Source of the DNA: Sphingomonas sp. BGYR3
GTDB lineage: Bacteria > Pseudomonadota > Alphaproteobacteria > Sphingomonadales > Sphingomonadaceae
Length of the DNA: 64,000 nucleotides
NCBI RefSeq assembly: GCF_025153455.1
Contig: NZ_JANZNT010000001.1
Span: 2,118,001 to 2,182,000 of the forward strand
Reading direction: 5' to 3'
How positions within the stretch are numbered: the first letter of the stretch is position 1; every line of letters starts with the position of its first letter. The translations under genes and the position numbers were made by a program. The notes under the pieces are model-generated. The model was not told the origin of the DNA. It did not search any database and was given only the letters and a program-made list of their open reading frames with translations. Shown here piece after piece: positions 36,223-45,209 of this stretch.

Positions 36223-37101
36223 ATGCCGACCAACCTAGTCAATCCAGTCGCATCGCGATCCAGTGTCCATTCCGCCATTGCGCAGGCAAGCCAGCGCACC
36301 GGCATGGATTTCCACTATCTGCTGGGCCAGGCGCAGGTCGAAAGCGGTCTGCGCGCCGATGCCCGCGCCGGCACGTCGAGCGCGACCGGCCTTTATCAGT
36401 TCATCGAACAAAGCTGGCTGGGCGTGGTGAAGCGGCATGGCGGCGAGCACGGTCTTGGCTGGGCCGCCGGTGCCATCGGCCAGACGGCGAACGGCCGCTA
36501 TATCGTCAGCGACCCCGGCGTCCGCCGCGCGATCCTGAACCTGCGCAACGATCCTGAGGTCGCGTCGCTGATGGCGGCGGAGCACGCATCGGACAACAAG
36601 GCCGCGCTGGAACAGACGCTGGGCCGCCAGGCGGGCGGCACGGACCTGTATATGGCGCATTTCCTGGGCCTGGGCGGCGCGCGTCAGTTCCTGAGCGCGA
36701 TGGAGGCCAATCCCGACCGCAGCGGCGCGGCCATGTTTCCCGCCGCCGCGCGCGCCAACCGGTCGATCTTCTACACCGCCGGCGGACAGCCGCGCAGCCT
36801 GTCCGACATCTATCAGCGGTTTGCCGCCAAGCTGGACAAGGGCGCGATGGCCGCCGGATCAACCGGCCCGCAGCCGGGCAGCCCGTTCCAGAACCTGGAC
36901 CCGGGTGTCGAGGTGCTGCTGGGCAACGAGGCGGAGGGCAATGACCGCGCCTGGGTGGAAACGACGCTGGCCAATCTGAACGTCGTTCGCGGCCAGCAGA
37001 CGCCGGGCGCGATGGGCGATCCCATCCGCACCGCGGCCTATCGCCCGACGCCGGAAACGGCGCGGCTCGCCTATCTGATGCTCGCCAATCTGGGAGCCTG
37101 A
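36223..37101 (+). CDS. Flagellum-associated lytic transglycosylase
   Basis: A 292-residue protein with a lysozyme-like SLT domain. The catalytic Glu is in AQVESGLRADARAG, followed by SSATGLYQFIEQSWLGVVKR. It has no signal peptide, so it may leave by the flagellar export apparatus, or the N-terminus may be non-classical. It is driven by a sigma-54 promoter and lies 6 bases before flhA. It probably opens peptidoglycan for the rod, replacing the missing muramidase half of FlgJ. This link is inference from context. Confidence 0.85.
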   Translation: MPTNLVNPVASRSSVHSAIAQASQRTGMDFHYLLGQAQVESGLRADARAGTSSATGLYQFIEQSWLGVVKRHGGEHGLGWAAGAIGQTANGRYIVSDPGVRRAILNLRNDPEVASLMAAEHASDNKAALEQTLGRQAGGTDLYMAHFLGLGGARQFLSAMEANPDRSGAAMFPAAARANRSIFYTAGGQPRSLSDIYQRFAAKLDKGAMAAGSTGPQPGSPFQNLDPGVEVLLGNEAEGNDRAWVETTLANLNVVRGQQTPGAMGDPIRTAAYRPTPETARLAYLMLANLGA

Positions 37102-37107
37102 TCGATC

Positions 37108-39189
37108 ATGTTCGCAGCCTTGGCCACCCACCGCAATTTCATGCCGATCGTCCGCAACAGCGCGCTGCCGCTGGCGATCCTGCTGCTCGTCCTGTTGATG
37201 GTGGTGCCGATTCCGGCATTCCTGCTGGACGTGTTCTTCATCCTGAACATCGCCATCAGCCTGGCGGTGCTGATGGTTGCGCTGAATGCGCAAAAGCCGC
37301 TGGATTTCTCCGCCTTTCCGTCCGTGCTGCTGTTCGCCACGCTGTTTCGCCTGGGCCTGAACGTCGCATCGACCCGCGTCGTGCTGGTCCACGGGCATGA
37401 GGGCGAGGCCGCGGCCGGCCATGTGATCGAGGCGTTCGGCACGTTCCTGATCGGCGGCGATTATGTCGTCGGTCTGCTGGTCTTTGCGATCTTGATGATC
37501 ATCAACATGGTCGTCGTGACCAAGGGCGCGGGCCGCGTGTCGGAAGTGTCGGCGCGCTTTACCCTGGACGCCCTGCCCGGCAAGCAGATGGCGATCGACG
37601 CCGATCTGAACGCTGGCCTGATCACCGCCGACGAGGCGCGGGCCAAGCGGGTCGAGGTGGCGACCGAGGCCGATTTCTATGGCGCGATGGACGGTTCGTC
37701 CAAGTTCGTGAAGGGCGATGCCGTTGCGGGCCTGCTGATCCTGGCGGTCAACATCATCGGCGGCCTGATCCTGGGCGTGGTCAGCCATCAGCTGAGCATC
37801 GGCGATGCGGCCCGCACCTATATCATGCTGGCCATCGGCGACGCGCTGGTGGCGCAGGTGCCGGCACTGTTGCTGTCGATTGCCGCCGCCGCCATCGTGA
37901 CCCGCGTCACGTCCAGCCAGGACCTGGCCGGACAGATTGGCGGCCAGTTCGGATCGTCGCGCACCTGGACCCCGGTTGCCGCGATCCTGGCGTTGCTGGG
38001 CGTGCTGCCCGGGATGCCGACGCTGATCATCCTGCCCGCAGCGGCTGCCGCCGGATTTGCCGCCTATCGCCTGCGTCGGGCCGAGCGCCGTCCGCCGCCG
38101 CCAGAGCCGGTCGCGCCGCAGCCCGACCTGTCGCGCATCGGATGGGACGAGGTTGCCGACACGCTGATGATCCAGGTGGATATCGGTTATGGTCTGGTGC
38201 CGCTGGCCGACGAGCGGCGCGGTGGCCCCGTCATGGGCCGCATCACCGGCGTGCGCCGCCAGTTGTCCAAGGAACTGGGTTTCGTGGTGCCGCAGGTGCG
38301 GGTGCGCGACGACATCAACCTTGCCCCCTATGCATATCGCGTGCTGATCGGCGGCGTCATCGTCGGTGAGGACAGCGTGTCGCCCGACGAGATGCTGGCG
38401 CTGGACACCGGTCAGGCGATCGGAGCGGTGCAAGGCAAGCGGGTCAAGGACCCGACCTTTGGCCTGGACGCGGTCTGGATCCGCGCGGGCGATGCCGATG
38501 CGGCGACGGGTCAGGGCTATCTGGTGGTCGATCCGGCGACGGTGATCGCCACCCATCTGAACCAGTTGCTGATCCAGCACGCCGCCGACCTGCTTGGCCC
38601 GGACGAGGTGCAGTCGCTGCTGGACGAACTGAAGGAGCGCCATGCCGCGCTGGTCGGATCGCTCAGCCCCAATCCGCTGCCGCTGACCACGCTGACCCAG
38701 GTGCTGAAGGGGCTTCTGGCCGAGAATATTCCGCTGAAGGAATTCCGCCGCATCGCCGCCGCCATCGCCGTGGCTGCCCAGCGCAGCATCGATGCGGAGG
38801 AGATTATCGAGCTGATCCGGCCCGACCTTGGCCCGCTGATCATCCAGAAGCTGTGCGGCGTGCGCGAGCCGCTGCGCGTGATGACGCTGGAAGGACAGCT
38901 GGAGGCGCTGTTGAGCCAGGCCGTGCGCGGCGACATGAGCCGCCGCCACGCCATCGATCCCGAACTGGGCCGCCGCATCGCCGATGCGCTGCAACGCGCC
39001 GCCCAGCCGCTGGTCGCCGATGCCAAGCCGTTCGCGCTGGTGGTTCAGCCGGGCATCCGCCTGGCGATCCGCAAGCTGGTTCGGACCGTGCTGCCCGACA
39101 CGCCGGTCATGAGCTTTTTCGAGGTGCCCGAGGACAAGCCCGTCGAGGTGGTGGCCGTGATCGGTGCGCCGGAGGCATTGCCCGCATGA
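37108..39189 (+). CDS. flhA: Flagellar export gate protein FlhA
   Basis: Large export-gate subunit of the flagellar type III system, 693 residues. The N-terminal membrane half (about 1-320) has LDFSAFPSVLLFATLFRLGL, RVSEVSARFTLDALPGKQMA and IDADLNAGLITADEARAKR, the FHIPEP-family core. The soluble C-terminal half (about 330-690) binds chaperones and substrates. Length is normal. The stop overlaps fliA (ATGA at 39186-39189). Confidence 0.96.
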   Translation: MFAALATHRNFMPIVRNSALPLAILLLVLLMVVPIPAFLLDVFFILNIAISLAVLMVALNAQKPLDFSAFPSVLLFATLFRLGLNVASTRVVLVHGHEGEAAAGHVIEAFGTFLIGGDYVVGLLVFAILMIINMVVVTKGAGRVSEVSARFTLDALPGKQMAIDADLNAGLITADEARAKRVEVATEADFYGAMDGSSKFVKGDAVAGLLILAVNIIGGLILGVVSHQLSIGDAARTYIMLAIGDALVAQVPALLLSIAAAAIVTRVTSSQDLAGQIGGQFGSSRTWTPVAAILALLGVLPGMPTLIILPAAAAAGFAAYRLRRAERRPPPPEPVAPQPDLSRIGWDEVADTLMIQVDIGYGLVPLADERRGGPVMGRITGVRRQLSKELGFVVPQVRVRDDINLAPYAYRVLIGGVIVGEDSVSPDEMLALDTGQAIGAVQGKRVKDPTFGLDAVWIRAGDADAATGQGYLVVDPATVIATHLNQLLIQHAADLLGPDEVQSLLDELKERHAALVGSLSPNPLPLTTLTQVLKGLLAENIPLKEFRRIAAAIAVAAQRSIDAEEIIELIRPDLGPLIIQKLCGVREPLRVMTLEGQLEALLSQAVRGDMSRRHAIDPELGRRIADALQRAAQPLVADAKPFALVVQPGIRLAIRKLVRTVLPDTPVMSFFEVPEDKPVEVVAVIGAPEALPA

Positions 39190-39926
39190 ACGCGCCCTTT
39201 TTCCCCGACCGGCCGCTGACCTATTCCTCCGCCGCCGCACAGGCACGGGACAAGGATGCGCTGGCCCGCAAATATCTGCCGCTGGTGCGCCGGGTCGCGT
39301 GGCACGTGCACGGCGCGATGAGCACGCTGATCGAGGTGGAGGACCTGATCCAGATCGGGCTGGTCGCGCTGATCGAGGCGGCCGACCAGTTCGAGGAGCG
39401 GGGCACCGCGACGTTCGAGCAATATCTGACGACGCGGGTGCGCGGCAGCATGATCGATGCGCTGCGCCGGAACGCGACCATGACGCGCGGCGCGATGCGC
39501 CGGAAACGCGAATATCGGGAGACGATCGCGATGCTGACCACCGATCTGGGCCGGCCGCCGCGTGATGCGGAGGTTGCCGCACGGCTGGGCGTGACGCTGG
39601 ACAAGCTGCGCACGGACTATGCCGGGGCAGAGGCGTTGCGGTTCGATTCGATCGATGAGCTTTACGACGACGAAGCGCCCTGGTTCATGTCGGACGCGCC
39701 CGATCCGTTCGAAGCGCTGGCCGAGGGGGATCAGCGCGAGGCGCTGGCCGCGACGATCGCCGAATTGCCCGAGCGCGAGGCGCTGGTCATCCAGCTTTAT
39801 TATGTCGAGGAACTGAACCTTGAGGAGATTGGCGAGGTGCTGGGCGTCGGTTCGGCGCGCATCTGTCAGATCAAGAAAAGCGCGCACGAACGACTGCGCA
39901 AGGGGTTGATGCGGCGACTGGGCTGA
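39186..39926 (+). CDS. fliA: Flagellar sigma factor FliA (sigma-28)
   Basis: RNA polymerase sigma factor for late flagellar genes, 246 residues. Region 2 is seen as YLPLVRRVAWHVHG, VEDLIQIGLVALIEA and QYLTTRVRGSMIDALR. Region 3 lies around RREYRETIAMLTTDLGRPP-like sequence. Region 4 is LPEREALVIQLYYVEELNLE with IGEVLGVGSARICQIKKSAH. The start at 39186 overlaps the flhA stop. It should be held by FlgM encoded in this cluster. The 3' end faces mutS, 21 bases apart. Confidence 0.95.
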   Translation: MNAPFFPDRPLTYSSAAAQARDKDALARKYLPLVRRVAWHVHGAMSTLIEVEDLIQIGLVALIEAADQFEERGTATFEQYLTTRVRGSMIDALRRNATMTRGAMRRKREYRETIAMLTTDLGRPPRDAEVAARLGVTLDKLRTDYAGAEALRFDSIDELYDDEAPWFMSDAPDPFEALAEGDQREALAATIAELPEREALVIQLYYVEELNLEEIGEVLGVGSARICQIKKSAHERLRKGLMRRLG

Positions 39927-39947
39927 ATTGCCCGGCCGGTGATCCGG

Positions 39948-42545
39948 TCAGTCCAGCAGCCCCTTTAGCCGATAAAGCTGGTCCAGCGCGTCGCGCGGGC
40001 TGAGCGCGTCGACGTCCAGCGTGGCCAGTGCCTCGCGCAGCGGGTCCGCGGCCTCCGGCTCCGCATCCGCCATCGCGGCGAACAGGGGCAGGTCGTCCAG
40101 GCCAGCGGCAATGCCGCCGGTCTTCTCACGCCCCGCCTCCAGCCGGGCCAACACGGCCTTTGCCCGGGCAAGGGTTGCAGGCGGCAGACCGGCGAGCCGT
40201 GCGACGGCCAGGCCATAGCTGCGATCCGCCGGCCCCTCTGCCACTTCGTGCAGCAGGACCAGATCGCCCTTCCATTCGCGCGCACGGACATGGTGGAGCG
40301 ACAGGGCCGGGCAGCGTTCCGCCAGCCGGGTCAGCTCGTGATAATGGGTGGCGAACAGGCAGCGGCAGCGATTGTCGTCATGCACCGCCTCCACCACCGC
40401 CCAGGCGATGGCAAGGCCGTCATAGGTGCTGGTGCCGCGCCCTACCTCATCCAGAATGACGAAGCTGTCCGGTGTCGCCTGCGCCAGAATTGCGGCGGTT
40501 TCGACCATTTCGACCATGAAAGTCGATCGGCCGCGTGCCAGATTGTCCGACGCGCCGACCCGGCTGAACAACCGGTCGACCAGCCCGAGCCGGGCCGTTG
40601 CCGCGGGCACGTAGCTGCCGGCCTGTGCCAGCACGGCGATCAGCGCGTTCTGACGCAGGAACGTGGATTTGCCGCCCATATTGGGGCCGGTCACCAGCCA
40701 CAGCCGGTTATCGGGCGACAGGCCGCAGTCATTGGCGACGAACCGTTCGCCGGACCGGGCCAGCGCCGATTCGACGACGGGATGGCGACCGCCCGTCACC
40801 TCGAAACACGGATGGTCGGCAATGTCGGGGCGGGCCCAGCCGCCCTCTGCCGCGCGTTCGGCAAGCGCGGCGGCCACGTCCAGCCGAGCGACGGCGTCGG
40901 CGGTGCGGGCAATCGCTTCCCGGCTGGACAGCGCCTGTTCGGTCAGTTCCTCAAGATGCGCAGCCTCGGCGGCCAGGGCATGGCTGCTAGCCTGAGCCAC
41001 CTTCATCGCCACATCGTGCAGATCGGCGGCGTTGAACCGGACTGCGCCCGCCATGGTCTGTCGATGGATGAAGCCGCTGTCCGGCGCCATCAGCGCATCG
41101 GCGTGCCGGGCCGGCACTTCGATATGATAGCCAAGGACATTGTTGTGCCGCACCTTGAGCGCGGAGATGCCGGTGCGGGCGCGGTATTCGGCCTCCAGCC
41201 CGGCAATCGCCTGCCGTCCGCCGGCGCCCGTGCGGCGCAGATCGTCGAGCGCAGCGTCGAACCCCTCGGCAATATACCCGCCCTGAGCAGCGTCGATGGG
41301 CGGTTCGGACACCAGCGCGCGCCGGAGCAGGTCAATGAGCGCGCCATGGCCGCGCATATCGGGCAGCAGCACGGCAAGCAGCAGCGGGCCGCCCGCCCGT
41401 TCCAGGCGCTCGGCCAGCCGCCATGCGCCGTCCAGCCCGTCGCGAAGTTGGCCCAGATCGCGCGGGCTGCCGCGGCCGGCTGCGATCCGGCCGATGGCGC
41501 GGCCGATATCGGGCATGGCGCGCAGGGCCGAGCGAAGCTGATCGCGCCGTCCTGCATCGTCATGGAAATGCTGAACCAGATCGAGCCGTTCGGCGATGGC
41601 CGCCCGGTCCATCAGCGGGGCGGCGATGTCGGCGGTCAGCAATCGCGCGCCCGCCCCGGTGACGGTGCGGTCGACAGCGTCGAGCAGGCTGCCCCGCCGC
41701 GTGCCGGACTGGCTGACGGTCAGTTCAAGGCTTTCGCGCGTGGCAGCGTCGATCGCCATCGTCGCCTCGCTCGACTGAATACGGGGCGGACGAAGGAAAG
41801 GCAGTGACCCCTTTGCCGTGTGGTCGAGATAGGCGATGAGGCCACCCGCCGCCGCCAGCGCCGCCCGGCTGAACTGGCCAAAACCATCCAGCGTCGCCAC
41901 GCCGAACAGGGATTTCAGCCGCGCCTCGCCCCGGCTGCTGTCGAAATCGGTCCGCGCGCGCAGCGTCGTGGCGGCGGCATCCACGGCCGATCCCTCCGCC
42001 GCGATCAGCTCTGCCGGGGACAGGCGGGCAATGGCCGCCCCGACGCCCTCGGCCGATGTCTCGATGATCTCGAACCGTCCGGTCGAGATGTCGGCAGCGG
42101 CGATGGCCATGCCGCCCGCTGCCTCCCCCACCGCGGCGCACCAGTTTGCCGCGCGGGCATCCAGCAACGCTTCCTCGGTCAGCGTGCCCGCCGTCACCAC
42201 CCGCACGATGGCGCGCCCGACCAGCGCCTTGCTGCCGCCGCGCTTCTTCGCCTGTTCCGGCGTTTCGGTCTGTTCGGCAATCGCGACGCGGTGCCCCGCC
42301 TTGATCAGTCGCTGCAGATAGGCCGTCGCCGAATGGACCGGCACGCCGCACATCGGTATTTTTTCGCCCTGATGCTCGCCCCGCGCCGTCAATGCGATGT
42401 CGAGGCACGCGGCCGCCACCCTGGCATCGTCGAAGAACAGTTCGAAAAAATCGCCCATGCGGTAAAACAGCAGGCAATCCGCCGCCTCTGCCTTCAGCGC
42501 CAGATATTGCGCCATCATCGGGGTGGGGGCTGGGGCGTCGGCCAT
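39948..42545 (-). CDS. mutS: DNA mismatch repair protein MutS
   Basis: Mismatch-recognition ATPase, 865 residues, normal length. The N-terminal mismatch-binding motif is LLFYRMGDFFELFFDDA with the Phe-x-Glu. The ATPase domain has Walker A TGPNMGGKSTFLRQNA, Walker B VILDEVGRGTSTYDG, and FATHYHEL. The C-terminus ends in the SPRDALDQLYRLKGLL dimer helix region. It is convergent with fliA and divergent from maeB. Confidence 0.97.
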   Translation of the reverse strand: MADAPAPTPMMAQYLALKAEAADCLLFYRMGDFFELFFDDARVAAACLDIALTARGEHQGEKIPMCGVPVHSATAYLQRLIKAGHRVAIAEQTETPEQAKKRGGSKALVGRAIVRVVTAGTLTEEALLDARAANWCAAVGEAAGGMAIAAADISTGRFEIIETSAEGVGAAIARLSPAELIAAEGSAVDAAATTLRARTDFDSSRGEARLKSLFGVATLDGFGQFSRAALAAAGGLIAYLDHTAKGSLPFLRPPRIQSSEATMAIDAATRESLELTVSQSGTRRGSLLDAVDRTVTGAGARLLTADIAAPLMDRAAIAERLDLVQHFHDDAGRRDQLRSALRAMPDIGRAIGRIAAGRGSPRDLGQLRDGLDGAWRLAERLERAGGPLLLAVLLPDMRGHGALIDLLRRALVSEPPIDAAQGGYIAEGFDAALDDLRRTGAGGRQAIAGLEAEYRARTGISALKVRHNNVLGYHIEVPARHADALMAPDSGFIHRQTMAGAVRFNAADLHDVAMKVAQASSHALAAEAAHLEELTEQALSSREAIARTADAVARLDVAAALAERAAEGGWARPDIADHPCFEVTGGRHPVVESALARSGERFVANDCGLSPDNRLWLVTGPNMGGKSTFLRQNALIAVLAQAGSYVPAATARLGLVDRLFSRVGASDNLARGRSTFMVEMVETAAILAQATPDSFVILDEVGRGTSTYDGLAIAWAVVEAVHDDNRCRCLFATHYHELTRLAERCPALSLHHVRAREWKGDLVLLHEVAEGPADRSYGLAVARLAGLPPATLARAKAVLARLEAGREKTGGIAAGLDDLPLFAAMADAEPEAADPLREALATLDVDALSPRDALDQLYRLKGLLD

Positions 42546-42693
42546 CCGGTTCGAATAGCCGGTGGCGGGGGGCAGGCAAGCGGTGTCAGTGATGATATCG
42601 CTAACAATTTCGCACCTGCGGGATGGAATGGCGGGTGACGTGGCGGAATTGGCCGGTTAAGGACCATGGCAAAGCCGTACCCAGAGGATGTCG

Positions 42694-44946
42694 ATGACCG
42701 ACGAGACCAACCAGTTTTCCGACCGCGAGGCCCTGCGCTTTCATGCCGAGGGTCGCCCCGGCAAGATCGAGATCGTCGCGTCCAAGCCGCTGACGACGCA
42801 GCGCGACCTGGCACTGGCCTATTCGCCGGGCGTCGCCGTGCCGGTAAAGGCGATCGCCGAGGATCCGGCCACCGCCTATGATTACACGGCCAAGGGCAAT
42901 CTTGTGGCGGTGATTTCCAACGGCACGGCGATCCTGGGCCTGGGCAATCTGGGCGCGCTGGCGTCAAAGCCGGTGATGGAGGGCAAGGCGGTCCTGTTCA
43001 AACGCTTTGCCGATGTCGATTCGATCGACATCGAGCTGAAGACCGAGGATGTGAACCGCTTCATCGATGCGGTCGAACTGATGGAGCCGACATTCGGCGG
43101 CATCAACCTTGAGGATATCAAGGCGCCGGAATGTTTCATCATCGAGCAGACGCTGCGCGAGCGCATGAACATTCCGGTGTTCCACGACGATCAGCACGGA
43201 ACCGCGATCATCACCGCCGCGGGCCTGATCAACGCGTGCCTTCTTACCGGGCGCAGCTTTGCCGATATCAAGGTGGTGGTGAACGGCGCGGGCGCTGCCG
43301 CGATTGCGTGCACCGAACTGATGAAGGCGATGGGCGTCCGGCACGAAAACGTGCTGATGTGCGACCGCACCGGCGTCATCACCGTCGACCGCGAAGATGT
43401 GAACCAGTGGCAGTCGGCGCACGCGGCGATCACCGACCGCAAGACGCTGACCGACGCATTGTCGGGGGCGGACGTGTTCCTGGGCCTGTCGGCGGCGGGC
43501 GCGCTGAAGCCGGAGATGGTCAAGGACATGGCGCCTGCACCGATCATCTTTGCCATGGCCAATCCGGAGCCGGAAATCCGCCCTGAACTGGCCAAGGCGG
43601 CGCGGCCCGATGCCATTGTGGCGACGGGCCGGTCGGATTATCCGAACCAGGTCAACAACGTCCTCGGCTTTCCCTTCATCTTCCGCGGCGCGTTGGATGT
43701 GCGCGCAACGGGCATCAACGATGAAATGAAGATTGCGGCGGCCAATGCCATCGCCGAACTGGCCCGCGAACAGGTGCCGGAGGAAGTGGCCCTGGCCTAT
43801 GGCGTCCAGCACAGCTTTGGTCCCGAATACATCATCCCCGCGCCGTTCGATCCGCGCCTGATGGAGGTGGTGCCCGCCGCCGTCGCCAAGGCGGCGATGG
43901 ATTCGGGGGTTGCGACCAAGCCCATTCTTGACATGGCCGCGTATCGCCAGTCGCTGAAGGCGCGGCTCAATCCCACGACATCGGTGCTCAGCCTTGCCTA
44001 TGAAGGCGCGCGGGCCAAGCCCAAGCGCGTCGTCTTTGCCGAGGGCGAGGAAGAGGTGGTGCTGCGCGCGGCCATCGCCTTCAAGGAAGGCGGCTATGGC
44101 ACGCCGGTCCTGGTCGGCCGCGATTCGACGCTCGACCGGCTGAAGGCGCTGGGCGCCAATCCCGATGATTTCGAACTGCACAACAGCGCCCATTCGCCGC
44201 TGGTGCCGCGCATGGTCGAGTTCCTCTATGCCCGGTTGCAGCGGCGCGGCTATCTGCGCCGCGATATCGAACGGCTGGTCAATCGCGATCGCAACATCTT
44301 TGGCGCGCTGCTGCTGCAGATGGGCGAGGGCGATGTGATGATCACCGGCACCACCCGGACCTGGGCCGAAACCATGCGTCAGGTCCGCCGCGTCATCGAC
44401 CCGTCGCCCGGCCGGATCCCGTTCGGCATCCATGTGCTGGTCGGTCAGTCGCATACGGTGTTCATCGCCGACACGACGGTGAACGAGCGGCCGACCGCCG
44501 AGGAACTGGCCCAGATTGCCGAGGGCACCGCAGCGGTGGCGCGCCGGATGGGCGTGGAGCCGCGCGTGGCGTTCGTTTCCTATTCGACGTTCGGCAACCC
44601 GGAGGGCCGCTGGATCGACAATCTGCGGGGCGCGGTGAAGCTGCTCGACGAACAAAACCCCGGCTTTGAATATGAAGGCGAAATGCCGCCGGACGTGGCG
44701 CTGAACCCCAGGCAGCTGGCCAATTATCCGTTTGCCCGGCTGTCCGGCCCGGCCAATGTGCTGATCATGCCCGGCCTGCAATCGGCGAATATTTCCGCCA
44801 AGCTGCTGCGCGAACTGGGCGGGGACGCCACGATCGGTCCGATGCTGGTCGGCATGGAAAAGCCGGTGCAGATCGCCCCGATGAGTTCGACTGCCAGCGA
44901 TCTGGTGACGCTGGCCGTGCTGGCGGCGGGCGGCATCGTCCAGTGA
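42694..44946 (+). CDS. maeB: NADP-dependent malic enzyme fused to phosphotransacetylase-like domain
   Basis: Oxidatively decarboxylates malate to pyruvate, supplying NADPH. The protein has 750 residues. The malic domain (about 1-430) shows [32 protein letters not shown] and the NADP fold [19 protein letters not shown]-terminal phosphate-acetyltransferase-like domain (about 430-750) has [15 protein letters not shown] and [14 protein letters not shown] and is thought to be regulatory (acetyl-CoA sensing). AGAGG ends 6 bases before ATG 42694, so I prefer it to the ATG at 42688. Confidence 0.95.
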   Translation: MTDETNQFSDREALRFHAEGRPGKIEIVASKPLTTQRDLALAYSPGVAVPVKAIAEDPATAYDYTAKGNLVAVISNGTAILGLGNLGALASKPVMEGKAVLFKRFADVDSIDIELKTEDVNRFIDAVELMEPTFGGINLEDIKAPECFIIEQTLRERMNIPVFHDDQHGTAIITAAGLINACLLTGRSFADIKVVVNGAGAAAIACTELMKAMGVRHENVLMCDRTGVITVDREDVNQWQSAHAAITDRKTLTDALSGADVFLGLSAAGALKPEMVKDMAPAPIIFAMANPEPEIRPELAKAARPDAIVATGRSDYPNQVNNVLGFPFIFRGALDVRATGINDEMKIAAANAIAELAREQVPEEVALAYGVQHSFGPEYIIPAPFDPRLMEVVPAAVAKAAMDSGVATKPILDMAAYRQSLKARLNPTTSVLSLAYEGARAKPKRVVFAEGEEEVVLRAAIAFKEGGYGTPVLVGRDSTLDRLKALGANPDDFELHNSAHSPLVPRMVEFLYARLQRRGYLRRDIERLVNRDRNIFGALLLQMGEGDVMITGTTRTWAETMRQVRRVIDPSPGRIPFGIHVLVGQSHTVFIADTTVNERPTAEELAQIAEGTAAVARRMGVEPRVAFVSYSTFGNPEGRWIDNLRGAVKLLDEQNPGFEYEGEMPPDVALNPRQLANYPFARLSGPANVLIMPGLQSANISAKLLRELGGDATIGPMLVGMEKPVQIAPMSSTASDLVTLAVLAAGGIVQ

Positions 44947-44953
44947 CCTGCTG

Positions 44954-44987
44954 GCGGAGCGTGTTGCAATGCAGCAACACGCTCCGC
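44954..44987 (+). terminator. Strong hairpin after maeB, no U-tract
   Basis: A perfect 14-bp inverted repeat (44954-44967 with 44974-44987) with a 6-base loop starts 8 bases past the maeB stop. No T-run follows on the plus strand (next bases are GCAATTCC), so it may be an atypical terminator or an mRNA 3'-end stabiliser. Confidence 0.5.
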
Positions 44988-45209
44988 GCAATTCCACGCA
45001 ATTCGTCCTGCCGGGTTGCGTAATAAAGCTGTTTGATAAAGCCTGTAGCCGTTCGATGGTTGTCGCAGCCCATCGAGCCGTTGTCGTCCGTCGGGCGGAT
45101 GACAGCGACAGATAGCCGCCACCCGGACTGACAACCCCATAAATGGGTGCGGCCGGATAAGGTCGGATGCCCGGAGAGGCCTGGAATCACACCTTGAAGA
45201 GGGGGATCC

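Noticed and set aside
39927..39947. Bidirectional terminator between fliA and mutS
   Set aside because: The 21-base gap has only a 4-base CCGG...CCGG repeat and no U-tract, too little to call.
45110..45185. B12-box-like stretch (GCCCGGAGA...CCTG) before the TonB receptor
   Set aside because: The core GCC-GGAGA looks like a cobalamin riboswitch B12 box, but the following bases do not fit and the other conserved elements (GCCACTG-type loop and 5' stems) are not recognisable.
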